Counted from the first letter of the stretch, positions 8,211 to 17,354 are shown. The stretch is DNA of 61,458 nucleotides from CAZAPG01 sp964486935 (GCA_964486935.1 CAZAPG010000044.1:1-61458), one strand, 5' to 3'. Notes: generated by a model not told the origin, from the letters alone. A program made the numbers and translations.

Positions 8211-8916
8211 TTTGGGCCTCAAGTATTTCTGGGGCGGGGCTGACACCCTGGGCTGTCAGGGCGTCGGCCAGCCGGCGGCGGGCGTTGTGCAGCCGGGAGT
8301 AGATGGTCCCTTCCGGGCATTTTAACATGGCTGCAATTTCAACGGCCGGTAATTCCATATAATAATGCAAGACCACAACTTCTCTAAGCGGTTCACTTAA
8401 ATTTTGAACGGCAGACCAGAGCAAACGCTGATATTCGCCGCGCAAGGCGCTGCCTTCGGGGCCGGGCCGGGGGTCGGGCAAATCCAGCGGTTCCCCGGTT
8501 TGGCGCAGCCACGGAATGGTCATTAACCGTTTGCGGCGAAGCTGGCTGCGGCAGTAGTTTAGCGCAATTTGGTATAACCAGGTGCCAAAGCTGGCCCGCG
8601 TTGGGTCAAACCGTTGGCAGGCTTTGTAGGCCCGCAGAAACGTCTCCTGCACCACATCTTCTGCGGCCTCGGCCTGCTGGAGCATGGCCCAGCCCAGGCG
8701 ATAAATTGCCGGAGCGTGTTTGGTATATAACTGGTCAAAAGCATCCATATTGCCGCTTTGCCAGCGCTGAACCAGCGCCTGTTCCGTCACATCCTGCTCA
8801 AAATTTTCTTGTGCTTGCATAAGATTATACGCTGCCGCCTTTGAATCCTTTACCTTGCTAATCCCATTTGTAACAGGGTCTGCCGGCAAGATATTAGATA
8901 AACTTGAGACTGTCAT
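8200..8916 (-). CDS. ECF-type RNA polymerase sigma factor
   Basis: A 238-residue sigma-70 family protein. Region 2 lies around residues 58-125 (AEAAEDVVQETFLRAYKA, then FGTWLYQIALNYCRSQLRRKR). Region 4 lies around 175-225 (LSEPLREVVVLHYYMELPAVEIA, then GTIYSRLHNARRRL). No region 1 or 3 is present, as usual for ECF sigma factors. Its 3' end overlaps the anti-sigma start by 11 bases, the classic sigma/anti-sigma arrangement. About 30 N-terminal residues before the first helix look dispensable, and an internal ATG at 8820 is possible. A TATAAT overlaps the annotated ATG, which would favour a downstream start or a promoter further upstream. Confidence 0.92.
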   Translation of the reverse strand: MTVSSLSNILPADPVTNGISKVKDSKAAAYNLMQAQENFEQDVTEQALVQRWQSGNMDAFDQLYTKHAPAIYRLGWAMLQQAEAAEDVVQETFLRAYKACQRFDPTRASFGTWLYQIALNYCRSQLRRKRLMTIPWLRQTGEPLDLPDPRPGPEGSALRGEYQRLLWSAVQNLSEPLREVVVLHYYMELPAVEIAAMLKCPEGTIYSRLHNARRRLADALTAQGVSPAPEILEAQNAH

Positions 8917-9028
8917 TATAGTACCATATTTGATTTAGGCGAAAGTGCGCCCTGGGCGTTTGAAACCCCACGCCCGACCAACGATTAAACCAACGCCGGA
9001 GCATAAAAGAGCGCGCGAGCAAAACTTT

Positions 9029-9058
9029 TTGCCTCTGGCGCGTATAATTGAATATAAT
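9029..9058 (+). promoter_or_regulatory. Promoter of the DUF4015 gene
   Basis: TTGCCT (9029-9034) and TATAAT (9053-9058) are 18 bases apart; a second TATAAT lies at 9043-9048. Transcription would start about 40 bases before the ATG at 9105, which has GAGGTG upstream. Confidence 0.55.
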
Positions 9059-9104
9059 GCAAAAATTGTTTCCATAACATCACATTCAATGAGGTGCCTG
9101 TTTT

Positions 9105-11216
9105 ATGACCATCCGCGCATTTGGTAGCCTATTGCTCTTTGGCCTTGTTTTGCTGACTACTCTGTTTAGCGCCAACCGGCTGCAACCCGCACCCGCCCGC
9201 GCCAGTATTCACAATCCGTCCGCTTCACCTGATTTTATTGCCTTTACCGGCGTGCTCTCAACCTCTGTGGAAGCCGAAACCGAAAATGTCGAACCCAAAC
9301 CTGACCCTACCTATATTAAAGGGCTGTATATGACCTACAGCGCCGTGGGCCACGAGGGGCTGCGCACCCACGCCCTCAATCTCATCGACACCACCGAACT
9401 CAACGCCGTGGTGGTTGATATCAAAGGCGACAAGGGCTTGCTCTCTTACCCAAGCGACGTGCTGACCGCCACCCTGATTGGCGCTAACAGCGCCCCCACT
9501 ATTAAAGACTGGCGCGCATTTATGCAAGATATGCAAGCCCGCAACATCTACACCATTGCCCGCATTGTGGTTTTTAAAGACAACTACCTGGCCCGCGCCC
9601 ATCCCGAATGGGCCGTCAAAACCGGTACCGGCGAACTGTGGCTAGACCGCGAAGAGCTACCCTGGCTGGAAGCCTTTCACGAAGGGGTGTGGGATTACAA
9701 CATCGCCCTGGCCGTAGAGGCTGCCCGGCGCGGCTTTGATGAAGTGCAGTTTGATTACGTTCGCTTTCCCACCGATGGCAGCCTCAGCAGCATTATCTAC
9801 TCGCGCCCCATCGACGATGCCGAAGTTCGCAAAGCGGCCATCAACGGCTTTTTGGCCAAAGCCAGCCTGGCCCTGGAACCTTACCCCACCAAACTGGCCG
9901 TCGATGTATTTGGCTACACCACCTGGCACCGGGGCGATTTTAGAATTGGGCAAGACCTGTCGGAAATGGCCGCCTATTTGGATGTCCTCTCGCCCATGCT
10001 CTACCCCTCCACCTACGACCACGGCCTCGACGGGCTGCCGCAGTACAGCTTTGCCATCGAATACCCCTACGAAATTGTCTACGAGAGTATGATCCGGGCA
10101 ATGTCAAGAGTCAAGGCGACCAACCCAAATATCATCGTGCGCCCCTGGATTCAGGATTTTCCCGATTACGGCTTCGACCGCCGCACCTACACCCCCGACG
10201 AAATCCGCGAGCAGATGTTTGCCAGTTACGACTCCGGCGGCGGCGGCTGGATGCTGTGGGACCCTCGCGTCAAATACACCCCTGCCGCCCTGGTTACAGA
10301 TGACGCGCGTTACCCGCCCAACCCCCAGGGCGAAATTTTGGCGCTGCGCTACGAATACTTTGGCGATACCGACGAAGGCAGCCAGCGCAGCGCCGCCAGT
10401 TTTCGGCAAGATTTGGAGCAACTGCGGGCCGCCGGTTACTACCCCATCAACCTGCGCGATTTGGCCGCGGGCAGCGCCAAATACCGGCAAGATTTAGAGC
10501 TGCTGCGCCAAAACGGCTGGAGCGCCATTCAATCAGACGAGTTGCTGGCGCGACGCCTCAACTACGTGCCCCAGGGCAAGCGCCCGGTAGTGCTTACCTT
10601 TGATGGCTCGCACCTGAGCCAGTTTCGCCTGCTGGCCGATGGCAGCCTGGACCCCAACTCGGCGGTGGGCGTGCTCAAGGCCTTTCACGATGAGCACCCC
10701 GCCGACTGGCCGCTGCGGGCCACCTTTTTTGTGCAGCCCCAGGCCGACGCCCCGGCAAGTCAACTCTTTGGCCAGCCGGAGTTTGCCGGGCAAAAGCTGC
10801 AAACCCTGGCCGATTGGGGTATGGAAATTGGCAGCGACACCCTCAACGCCGCCAGCCTGTTGCCGGCCAACCCCGAAGAGTTGCGCCGGCAACTGAGCAG
10901 CGAGACCCTGATTGAAGCCTACCTGCCCGGCTACGAAGTCGACTCGCTGGCCCTGCCCGGCGGAGCGCGACCCAAAAACGAGTCTCTGCTAAAACGCGGC
11001 GTTTATGAAAATTTGCTGTACGACTACCGGCTTGTAGCCGCCGCCGGCGACCGGCCCATACCCTCGCCCTATACCGAAGCGTTTGACCCCTACAACCTTA
11101 CCCGCGTGCAGGCTACCGCCCAGGCCGTGCAAGAGTGGCTAGAGTTGTACCAAAACGCGCCGCAACGCTACTACGTTTCTGCGGGCAACATCCCCCCAAC
11201 CATACCGGTCAAATAA
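9105..11216 (+). CDS. Secreted DUF4015 glycoside-hydrolase-like protein with deacetylase-like C-terminus
   Basis: A 703-residue exported protein; residues 1-32 are a signal peptide. Residues 65-425 match the DUF4015 putative glycosyl hydrolase (TIM barrel; GLYMTYSAVG, LNAVVVDIKGDKGLLSY, VQFDYVRFPTDG). Residues 430-700 look like a NodB polysaccharide deacetylase (VVLTFDGSHLSQF, ATFFVQPQ). In that second domain the metal residues are altered: TFDD reads TFDG (D500-G501) and the GSH/T motif reads GSDT, so it is probably not an active zinc deacetylase. Role: wall or exopolysaccharide handling outside the membrane, inferred. It starts a cluster of envelope genes and is followed by a good terminator. 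Confidence 0.82.
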   Translation: MTIRAFGSLLLFGLVLLTTLFSANRLQPAPARASIHNPSASPDFIAFTGVLSTSVEAETENVEPKPDPTYIKGLYMTYSAVGHEGLRTHALNLIDTTELNAVVVDIKGDKGLLSYPSDVLTATLIGANSAPTIKDWRAFMQDMQARNIYTIARIVVFKDNYLARAHPEWAVKTGTGELWLDREELPWLEAFHEGVWDYNIALAVEAARRGFDEVQFDYVRFPTDGSLSSIIYSRPIDDAEVRKAAINGFLAKASLALEPYPTKLAVDVFGYTTWHRGDFRIGQDLSEMAAYLDVLSPMLYPSTYDHGLDGLPQYSFAIEYPYEIVYESMIRAMSRVKATNPNIIVRPWIQDFPDYGFDRRTYTPDEIREQMFASYDSGGGGWMLWDPRVKYTPAALVTDDARYPPNPQGEILALRYEYFGDTDEGSQRSAASFRQDLEQLRAAGYYPINLRDLAAGSAKYRQDLELLRQNGWSAIQSDELLARRLNYVPQGKRPVVLTFDGSHLSQFRLLADGSLDPNSAVGVLKAFHDEHPADWPLRATFFVQPQADAPASQLFGQPEFAGQKLQTLADWGMEIGSDTLNAASLLPANPEELRRQLSSETLIEAYLPGYEVDSLALPGGARPKNESLLKRGVYENLLYDYRLVAAAGDRPIPSPYTEAFDPYNLTRVQATAQAVQEWLELYQNAPQRYYVSAGNIPPTIPVK

Positions 11217-11233
11217 GCCACTTTATAAACTGC

Positions 11234-11268
11234 AAAAAATAGCCATTCTGCTGGGGTGGCTATTTTTA
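11234..11268 (+). terminator. Rho-independent terminator after the DUF4015 gene
   Basis: AATAGCCA (11238-11245) pairs perfectly with TGGCTATT (11257-11264), loop 11, flanked by an A-run and a T-run, 18 bases after the stop codon. The A-run also makes it usable from the other strand. Confidence 0.85.
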
Positions 11269-11304
11269 TGTAACATGCCGGGAAACAAGCTGTTTCTGCA
11301 TTGA

Positions 11305-11337
11305 AGACCTCAAAGGTTTCAAAAACCTTTGAGGTCT
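11305..11337. repeat. Perfect 15-bp inverted repeat
   Basis: AGACCTCAAAGGTTT and its exact complement are separated by three bases. No T-run follows. Such 'gacctcaaaggttt' palindromes look like dispersed intergenic repeats. The rest of the 350-base gap up to the next gene holds only a possible extended -10 (TGTTATAAT, 11488-11495). Confidence 0.7.
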
Positions 11338-11487
11338 GGAGTAGCTGCCCTGGCCGGGCCAGGGAGCGAAGTCGAAGGGGTGTCCCCCCACTCCTGTTTC
11401 TTGCTGTTGGAATAACCCTGAAGTATGAAGGATTACGAATTAGCTGAAAATATTAATGTTATTAGCTACCCAATTTGTGGCGATTAT

Positions 11488-11495
11488 GTTATAAT
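11488..11495 (+). promoter_or_regulatory. Extended -10 promoter before the lipoprotein gene
   Basis: TGT-TATAAT with the TATAAT at 11490-11495; no convincing -35. It is about 75 bases before the ATG at 11570. Supports a separate transcription start for the two Ig-like lipoproteins. Confidence 0.4.
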
Positions 11496-11569
11496 CAACT
11501 TTACATATTCATTTGACATATTATAATTGTAATAGAACATGTCTCGTTAATGCTGGAGAACCGGAAAAG

Positions 11570-11992
11570 ATGGTTGTCAAACAAAAACCCTGGTGGCAGG
11601 TTTGGGGCATTGCCGTTTTGCTGGCCGGCATTGGTTGGCTAACAGCGTGCAGCCAATCCCAGCCGGCCAAATTTAACACCTGGTTACTGGTCAGAGCGCC
11701 CGACGGCCCGTTACCGGTGGGTCAACCGGTCGAGGTCAGGTCTCGCAGCGAAGATATTCAAAATGGCGTGTCGCACATTGAACTATACCTGGTTGAATTT
11801 CAAGCCGATGGCGGCAGCGCGGTCAACAACATTTTGATTCGCTCCGATGCCGCGCCCTTTAATCAAACATCCTTTACCGCATCGCAAGTATTTATTCCCA
11901 AACAAAAAGGGCGATACGCCATTAAGGTGGTTGGCTACAACAAACAGGGCCAGGCCAGCGAGTCTGATGTTATTAGTTTTGTGGCCCAGTAA
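11570..11992 (+). CDS. Ig-like lipoprotein, small
   Basis: A 140-residue lipoprotein: a hydrophobic N-terminal segment ends in the lipobox LTAC with C27 as the lipidation site. The mature part is a single Ig-like domain (PVGQPVEVRSRSED, HIELYLVEF, YAIKVVGYNKQGQASESD). The same fold and sequence pattern occurs in the next gene and in the FHA protein at 15318, so the three are partial paralogues. No enzyme motif. Probably anchored on the outer face of the membrane. A TTG-initiated longer frame from 11513 lacks a sensible signal sequence, so the ATG at 11570 is preferred. Only 50 bases separate it from the next gene, suggesting an operon. Confidence 0.75.
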   Translation: MVVKQKPWWQVWGIAVLLAGIGWLTACSQSQPAKFNTWLLVRAPDGPLPVGQPVEVRSRSEDIQNGVSHIELYLVEFQADGGSAVNNILIRSDAAPFNQTSFTASQVFIPKQKGRYAIKVVGYNKQGQASESDVISFVAQ

Positions 11993-12042
11993 ACTACGCA
12001 CTTGCTACCCAAACCCAGGGTAATTGGACGAGGAGACTTGAG

Positions 12043-13992
12043 GTGGCTAATAACAGCAAATATTACAGAATCTTTATTTTGATCGCGGTAATTCTTGTGC
12101 CTATCCTGGTTGTCAGCGCCTGCGATTATTTAGGCATTAGCGGCGACTCCTCGCCAGAGCGCCCGGAGAATACCCGGGTAATTACTCCGGGCAACAACAG
12201 CCGGGTGGTTGTCGGCAGCCCCATTCAAATTCAGAGCGCCCACGCCAACCCCCAAATTGCCAGGGTTGAGCTGCGCGTGCTGGCGCCCAACCAACCCGCC
12301 GAGCAACTTTTGACCCGCAGCAACGTGCCCGATAATGGTATTGTGCTGCAACAGTGGACCCCCACCCAGGTGGGGATGCATACCGTCAGGCTGGTGGCTT
12401 ACAACGCCAACAACCAGCCCATAGATGAGTCGCTCACCGTGCAAATAGAGGTTATTGATGACGCCTTTGTTTCGGGCGGGCCAGCCGCCACACCGCCGGC
12501 GCAGCCCCAACCCGATGAAGAAAGCGCAGTCTTCCAGCCGCCTACCCCTACCGTTCCGCCCGTTGAACCGCCTCAGGAGGAGGTGTCGCAACAAGAGGTG
12601 GTGATGGCGGTAGCCGCCACCCCGGAAGCAATAGCCGTGGCGACGCCCACCGCTATCCCTCATTACCCGCCGCCCCCGCCTATCCCCGGCGTGCCGCCCG
12701 GCCCCACTCAAGACCAACTGCCGGAATTGATGCCGCCCGTGTGCGATGCGGCCCAATATATTGGCCCCTTTGTGCCCAACACCGCCGAGCGCATTACCAT
12801 TACCGAGCCGGATGATGTGCCGGCCCGCACTGTGGGCGGAACTCTGGTACATCGGGCATGGCGGCTGCAAAATATTGGCACCTGCACCTGGGGGCCGGGG
12901 TATGAACTGGCCTTTTACGGCGGGCGGGCGATGGGTTCTGGCGGCGTAGCCTTTGACGCCTTTTTTCCCGATGAACCCGACCGAAAAAATCTGGTAATTG
13001 ATCAGGATCGTTTAGTTGCGCCCGAAGGCAAGCCCAACCAGGTAGCCGTACTGGAAGTGCTGCTGCAAGCGCCGGTAACGCCGGGTATTCACCAGAGCTA
13101 CTGGCGTATGCGCAATCCGCACGGGGTTTATTTTGGCCCGATTATTGGCGTAACGCTTGAGGTAGTGCGCGAGTGTAAATTTGGTATTTACGGCGCGCCG
13201 GTCATCAACCGCTTTGAAATTTTGGGCGTGGGCGATGTTTTCCGCCCGACCGACCCGGTTAATGTGCGGGCCGAGCGGGGCGAGCCGGTCACGCTCGACT
13301 GGAGTATTATCAACGCCGACGGTTATGATATTGTGGTGCGAGACCCGGTGGGTAACACCGCCAATCTATCTACCAACAACCGCACCGATAGAAACAGCTT
13401 TATCCCCAGCCGGGTGGGGCAATACGTTATCACCCTGTATGCGGATAACGGGCCATGCACGGCCACAGCCAGCGTCAATGTAGATGTCTTTCCGCCAGAA
13501 GGCGAACAGTTTAATTTAATTGTGCTCACTGCCGGGGCAACATCGGCAGTATCCGCCTCTGATACCAGCCTTAGAACCTCGCCAGTGGTGCTGGCCGGTA
13601 ACGTAAAAGTTGAGTGGCAACACTTTGACCAAAATACCGATGAATTTATTCTGTATTCTGAGCTGTATGAGCGTAAAGATACCGAGTCCTGCTATGATTT
13701 GTTTGGCTACCGACCCTGCTTTTCCTCGCGGGGGGATTGGAAGCTGGTCGACTCTATTCAAACCAGAGTGGGCGGCGCGGGCGACGCCCAGGGCGCGGCC
13801 ACCATTACCAACGTTGAAAGTGTGTTGTGCGGCAAGTTGTCTGGCCCTGATGTGGAACATCAAATTCGTTATGTGTTGCAGGCCCGCAAAAATGGCCGCC
13901 CGGCTGCCCCCGAATTTAGCAATGTGGTGATTGATGCCGAACGGCCCTGCGGCGGCTCCAGCCCCATCCGCGAGATTTCGCCTTCGCAGTAA
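12043..13992 (+). CDS. Lipoprotein with Ig-like and NBR1-type Ig domains
   Basis: A 649-residue protein with a GTG start behind AGGAG. The N-terminal hydrophobic segment ends in VSAC (C27). Residues 45-145 form an Ig-like domain like that of the preceding lipoprotein. A Pro-rich linker covers about 150-225. Residues 235-375 resemble the NBR1-type Ig domain (VHRAWRLQNIGTCTWGPGYEL, here quoted in part: RLQNIGTCTW), which is common in Chloroflexota surface proteins. Two more beta-rich regions follow, with paired cysteines near the end. No catalytic motif is visible. Likely an outer-face scaffold or binding protein. The transcript probably ends at the hairpin at 14159-14195. Confidence 0.72.
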   Translation: MANNSKYYRIFILIAVILVPILVVSACDYLGISGDSSPERPENTRVITPGNNSRVVVGSPIQIQSAHANPQIARVELRVLAPNQPAEQLLTRSNVPDNGIVLQQWTPTQVGMHTVRLVAYNANNQPIDESLTVQIEVIDDAFVSGGPAATPPAQPQPDEESAVFQPPTPTVPPVEPPQEEVSQQEVVMAVAATPEAIAVATPTAIPHYPPPPPIPGVPPGPTQDQLPELMPPVCDAAQYIGPFVPNTAERITITEPDDVPARTVGGTLVHRAWRLQNIGTCTWGPGYELAFYGGRAMGSGGVAFDAFFPDEPDRKNLVIDQDRLVAPEGKPNQVAVLEVLLQAPVTPGIHQSYWRMRNPHGVYFGPIIGVTLEVVRECKFGIYGAPVINRFEILGVGDVFRPTDPVNVRAERGEPVTLDWSIINADGYDIVVRDPVGNTANLSTNNRTDRNSFIPSRVGQYVITLYADNGPCTATASVNVDVFPPEGEQFNLIVLTAGATSAVSASDTSLRTSPVVLAGNVKVEWQHFDQNTDEFILYSELYERKDTESCYDLFGYRPCFSSRGDWKLVDSIQTRVGGAGDAQGAATITNVESVLCGKLSGPDVEHQIRYVLQARKNGRPAAPEFSNVVIDAERPCGGSSPIREISPSQ

Positions 13993-14031
13993 TGTTTGTA
14001 AGGGGCAACAAAATGTTGAACATATTGTTTA

Positions 14032-14099
14032 TCGCGCAGAGATGCTGAGGCGCTGAGAAAAAACTAAACAAATCTCTGCGTCTTTGCGCCTCTGCGCGA
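14032..14099. repeat. Inverted repeat of the 'cgcagag' dispersed type
   Basis: TCGCGCAGA (14032-14040) and TCTGCGCGA (14091-14099) are exact complements, and inner parts also pair loosely (GAGGCGC with GCGCCTC). This type of repeat, rich in 'ctctgcgtctttgcg', is widespread between genes in many environmental bacteria. No coding capacity. Confidence 0.5.
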
Positions 14100-14158
14100 G
14101 ATTTTTAAAAAATGCCACCTGTTCAAAATGTCTCTGACCAGGACGGAACAACAGAAAG

Positions 14159-14195
14159 ATGAGCAGCGTCTACCAACAGGCGTTGCTCATTTTAT
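14159..14195 (+). terminator. Terminator between convergent genes
   Basis: ATGAGCAGCG (14159-14168) pairs with CGTTGCTCAT (14181-14190) with one G-U pair, followed by TTTTAT. It terminates the lipoprotein operon and overlaps the last codons of the convergent minus-strand gene. Confidence 0.7.
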
Positions 14196-15046
14196 CTTAA
14201 AAATCTATACGTGCCCGACGAGGGGCCGGTGTTGAACTCGCGCCGAATTTGAATGTCGTACCCCCTGACGGTGAGGCACAAATTAGAGGAGAGCCGGGTC
14301 AGGCGGCCATCAACCACCACGTAAGGGTAATGGGTTGGGTTATCCAGATGGCTTAAATCATCGGTGCAAATTTGCGCTTCGGTGTAGCCGCTGGTGGGCA
14401 GGGGAAAGCTGGTCACGTTATCGGCCAATGCCCATTGCCCGGCTGTGGTTGACCCGCCCCCGCCGGGCAAATCCACTTCTAGCCGTACCGAGCGCGGCCC
14501 GCTGTTAAACAGGGCAGTCAATTCAAGTTCCAGAAAATAGGTAAAAAAGCGGTTATCCACCACTTCATTGGGCAGGTTAACCCGGCTGGTTTCAAATTGA
14601 CCTGCCGCAAAGCCGGCGGTGCTGGTTGTCTCGGCCAAAATCGCGCAGATAGCCTGGCCGTGGTCGCAGCGTTTGAGCCGCAGGCGCACCTCGCCCTGGT
14701 TATCAAAATCTTCGCCAAACAGGGTCAGTCCCAGCAGGGCCGCCCCATCTGGCAGAGTGAGAGGGGCTACAAAAAGGCCGGCGTTGGCCGGAAAGGCCCG
14801 GCTTTGGGTAGTCAGCTTTAATAACTGGCGCTGAACATCCTTAATATAAATACCGTTTTGCTGAACCGGCTCAAAGGCCAGCGCCGATACGCTGACAAAT
14901 TGCAGGCTGCCGGGGCCGATTTGAGCGTAAGCGGGTTTTGCCGGCGGCGCGGCTATGGCCGGCCCGAATAACCAAATGCTGCCCGCCAGCGTTGCGCTAA
15001 AAATAGTTGACACAATGGCCGCAAATATAAATTGAATTTGGCTCAT
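14192..15046 (-). CDS. Secreted protein of unknown function
   Basis: A 284-residue protein with an N-terminal signal or anchor (FAAIVSTIFSATLAGSIWLF, cleavage possible after AIAAPP). The remainder is beta-rich with few charged clusters (LRLKRCDHGQAICAI, then TYFLELELTALFNSGPRSVRLEVDLPG, in part). Four cysteines in the mature part could pair. I do not recognise the family. It lies convergent to the lipoprotein operon and divergent from the FHA protein, so it probably belongs to the same envelope neighbourhood. The ATG has a strong ACGGAG ribosome binding site. Confidence 0.6.
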   Translation of the reverse strand: MSQIQFIFAAIVSTIFSATLAGSIWLFGPAIAAPPAKPAYAQIGPGSLQFVSVSALAFEPVQQNGIYIKDVQRQLLKLTTQSRAFPANAGLFVAPLTLPDGAALLGLTLFGEDFDNQGEVRLRLKRCDHGQAICAILAETTSTAGFAAGQFETSRVNLPNEVVDNRFFTYFLELELTALFNSGPRSVRLEVDLPGGGGSTTAGQWALADNVTSFPLPTSGYTEAQICTDDLSHLDNPTHYPYVVVDGRLTRLSSNLCLTVRGYDIQIRREFNTGPSSGTYRFLR

Positions 15047-15317
15047 TTTTTTTCTCCGTTAACTTTTAATTTATATGCTTTTGTTAATATTCTACTGGAT
15101 AAATTGGAGACAACATAATGAAGGATTTGGCAGAAAGAGAATAAAATTGATGAAAATCAGGACATCTTTGGCACAGAGAAATCGAGGATATCCTCTTGCG
15201 CCGCTTATGCTACTCAATTTTGAGACGCGCCACTACCGGCCTGTCATTTGAGTTTGCGGCCAAAAGGGTTTATTATTGTTACAGATATTTTAAAATTATT
15301 TTTGGAGCTTGTTTTTT

Positions 15318-17255
15318 ATGAGCAGTAGCCGTTCATCGGGATTTGATGAGGAGTTTCCACCGCAAACAGACCCCCAACTACAGGTGGTTGTGCATGCCGG
15401 GCCGCTGGCCGGCAAGGGTTTTCCTATGGCAGGCAACGCCATTACTTTTGGCCGAGACTCAGATAATGATATCACCTGGGATGACAGCCTGGTTTCCCGG
15501 CATCACGCCAAAATTACGCGCCGGGGCACGCAACTGATTTTAGAGGATTTGGGCAGCACCAATGGCACCCTGGTAAATGGCAAACCCATCGAAGGCGAAC
15601 ATATATTGCAGCCGGCAGATATTATTAGTATAGGCTCTTCGATATTTGGGGTCAAAGGGTTTGCCGCGCCCAGCACCATGGGGCTTACGCAGGTTTCGCC
15701 GCGCCGCTTGGGCCAGCCGCCGGCGCTGGCGGCATCTGCGCCGCCGGCGCCGGCTCGCAGCCCTAAAATCCCCTCGGAGCCGGTTGCGCCGCCCCAAAAA
15801 TCGGGCGCGTCGGGGTTGAGTATGCTGGCTATTGTTGGCATACTGGCGCTCATTGCGGCCATTATTATTTTGGCGGCTATTACGGCCTATTTGCTAATTC
15901 CCGGTTCGGGCGGCAATGTGGCCCAAATTCCAACGGTGGTTATTACCGCGCCGGTAAACAACAGCCAGGTTCAATTAGGCCAGCCGGTAACGGTGCAGGC
16001 CACCGCTTCTGACCCGACCGGCGTCACCCGGATTGAACTGTGGGTAAACGGCGCCAAAACCGCCGAAGCAACCAGTCCGGCCCAGCAAGGGCAGCCCACG
16101 CTTACGGCCTCGCTGCAATGGGCGCCTACGGTTCCGGGCAGCTACACGCTGGAGATGAAAGCTTATAACGCGCAGAATAACGTAAGCGAGCCGGCCACTG
16201 TTTTGGTAAGGGCAGTTGAAGGCGCTGCGACGGAAACGCCAACCGCAACACCTACCCCGGAACCGCCCACCGCTACCGTGCCTGCCGGCCCATCGCTAAC
16301 CACCCTGACCGATTTGAACGTGCGCGCCGGCCCCGGTACTAATTATGATTTTGTGGGGCTGCTGCTATCCGGCAGAACCGCCGATATTATTGGCCGTGAT
16401 GAGGGGCGTCAATGGTGGCAAATTCGGTTTGACCCGGCGCCCAATGGCATTGGTTGGGTAACTGCCGACCCGGCCTTTTCCAAAGCCGTCAATGTCGATA
16501 ACATTCCGGCGGTTCAGGCCCCGCCGCCGCCCACCGATACGCCCACCATTACCCCCACGCCCGTTCCCGCTACCGACACGCCCACATCCACCCCGCTGCC
16601 GCCAACAAATACGCCAACCCCCACAGTTACGCCCACGCCTACTACCCAACCGGGCAGCCGGGTGCAGTTTGACGTGTCGCCAACCACCATCGAGGGCGGG
16701 CAATGTGTCAATGTAAACTGGAGCGTGGTTGAAGTGAGAGAAGTTTACTACCAGGGCGAAGGCGTGCCGGGCGTTGGAGGTCGCCAGGAGTGCCCCAAAG
16801 AAACCACCGTTTACCGGCTGCGTATTGTTAAGCAAGATGGCTCTGAACAGGTAGAAGACCGCACCGTACAGGTCAACAACCCGTTGGCTTCGGCGGGCAC
16901 AATTAATATCGACCCCGGCCAGACCATTGATTTTGATGCCGGCACCATCCCCGGCGATGATTTCAGGTGGCGGGTTGAAGGCGGTACGCGCCGTTTTGAG
17001 GTGTTGGAAAATGCGCAGCTATCGCCGCAGGGGCAAATTTCGTCCCTCAGCGATTTGCGGCTGGATGATTGCCGCAACGCTAACTACGGCGCCTACACCT
17101 ACATTGATGGCAGTGATGTGATTAACGACCCCTCCAATGCCTTAACCGCCGGGCGGTCGGCCTGCTTTAAAACCAATCAGGGGCGGTTGGGTAAATTGCG
17201 CTTTCCTGCTTACAGCACCCAATCGCTAACCGTTGAATGGGTTACATGGAAGTAA
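15318..17255 (+). CDS. Transmembrane FHA protein with Ig-like and SH3 domains
   Basis: 645 residues from the ATG at 15318, ten bases after GGAG. Residues 20-105 are an FHA domain (ITFGRDSDNDI, VSRHHAKI, LEDLGSTNGTLVNG), which in known cases binds phosphothreonine peptides. A Pro/Ala linker leads to one transmembrane helix (about 168-196). Outside lie an Ig-like domain (205-300), a Thr/Pro linker, a bacterial SH3 domain (324-393; LNVRAGPGTNYDFVG), another TP-rich linker and a C-terminal beta domain with cysteines. The design links cytoplasmic phosphopeptide reading to a wall-facing SH3. No kinase is encoded in the window. A smaller FHA gene follows after 100 bases. Confidence 0.85.
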   Translation: MSSSRSSGFDEEFPPQTDPQLQVVVHAGPLAGKGFPMAGNAITFGRDSDNDITWDDSLVSRHHAKITRRGTQLILEDLGSTNGTLVNGKPIEGEHILQPADIISIGSSIFGVKGFAAPSTMGLTQVSPRRLGQPPALAASAPPAPARSPKIPSEPVAPPQKSGASGLSMLAIVGILALIAAIIILAAITAYLLIPGSGGNVAQIPTVVITAPVNNSQVQLGQPVTVQATASDPTGVTRIELWVNGAKTAEATSPAQQGQPTLTASLQWAPTVPGSYTLEMKAYNAQNNVSEPATVLVRAVEGAATETPTATPTPEPPTATVPAGPSLTTLTDLNVRAGPGTNYDFVGLLLSGRTADIIGRDEGRQWWQIRFDPAPNGIGWVTADPAFSKAVNVDNIPAVQAPPPPTDTPTITPTPVPATDTPTSTPLPPTNTPTPTVTPTPTTQPGSRVQFDVSPTTIEGGQCVNVNWSVVEVREVYYQGEGVPGVGGRQECPKETTVYRLRIVKQDGSEQVEDRTVQVNNPLASAGTINIDPGQTIDFDAGTIPGDDFRWRVEGGTRRFEVLENAQLSPQGQISSLSDLRLDDCRNANYGAYTYIDGSDVINDPSNALTAGRSACFKTNQGRLGKLRFPAYSTQSLTVEWVTWK

Positions 17256-17354
17256 TTGACAATGTGACAAATTTTTTGTTAATATTGAGTGTTGTTGGGC
17301 CTGATGCCTTAGCTATACTATTAAAATATCCCCGTTTGATATTAGGAGGACTGA

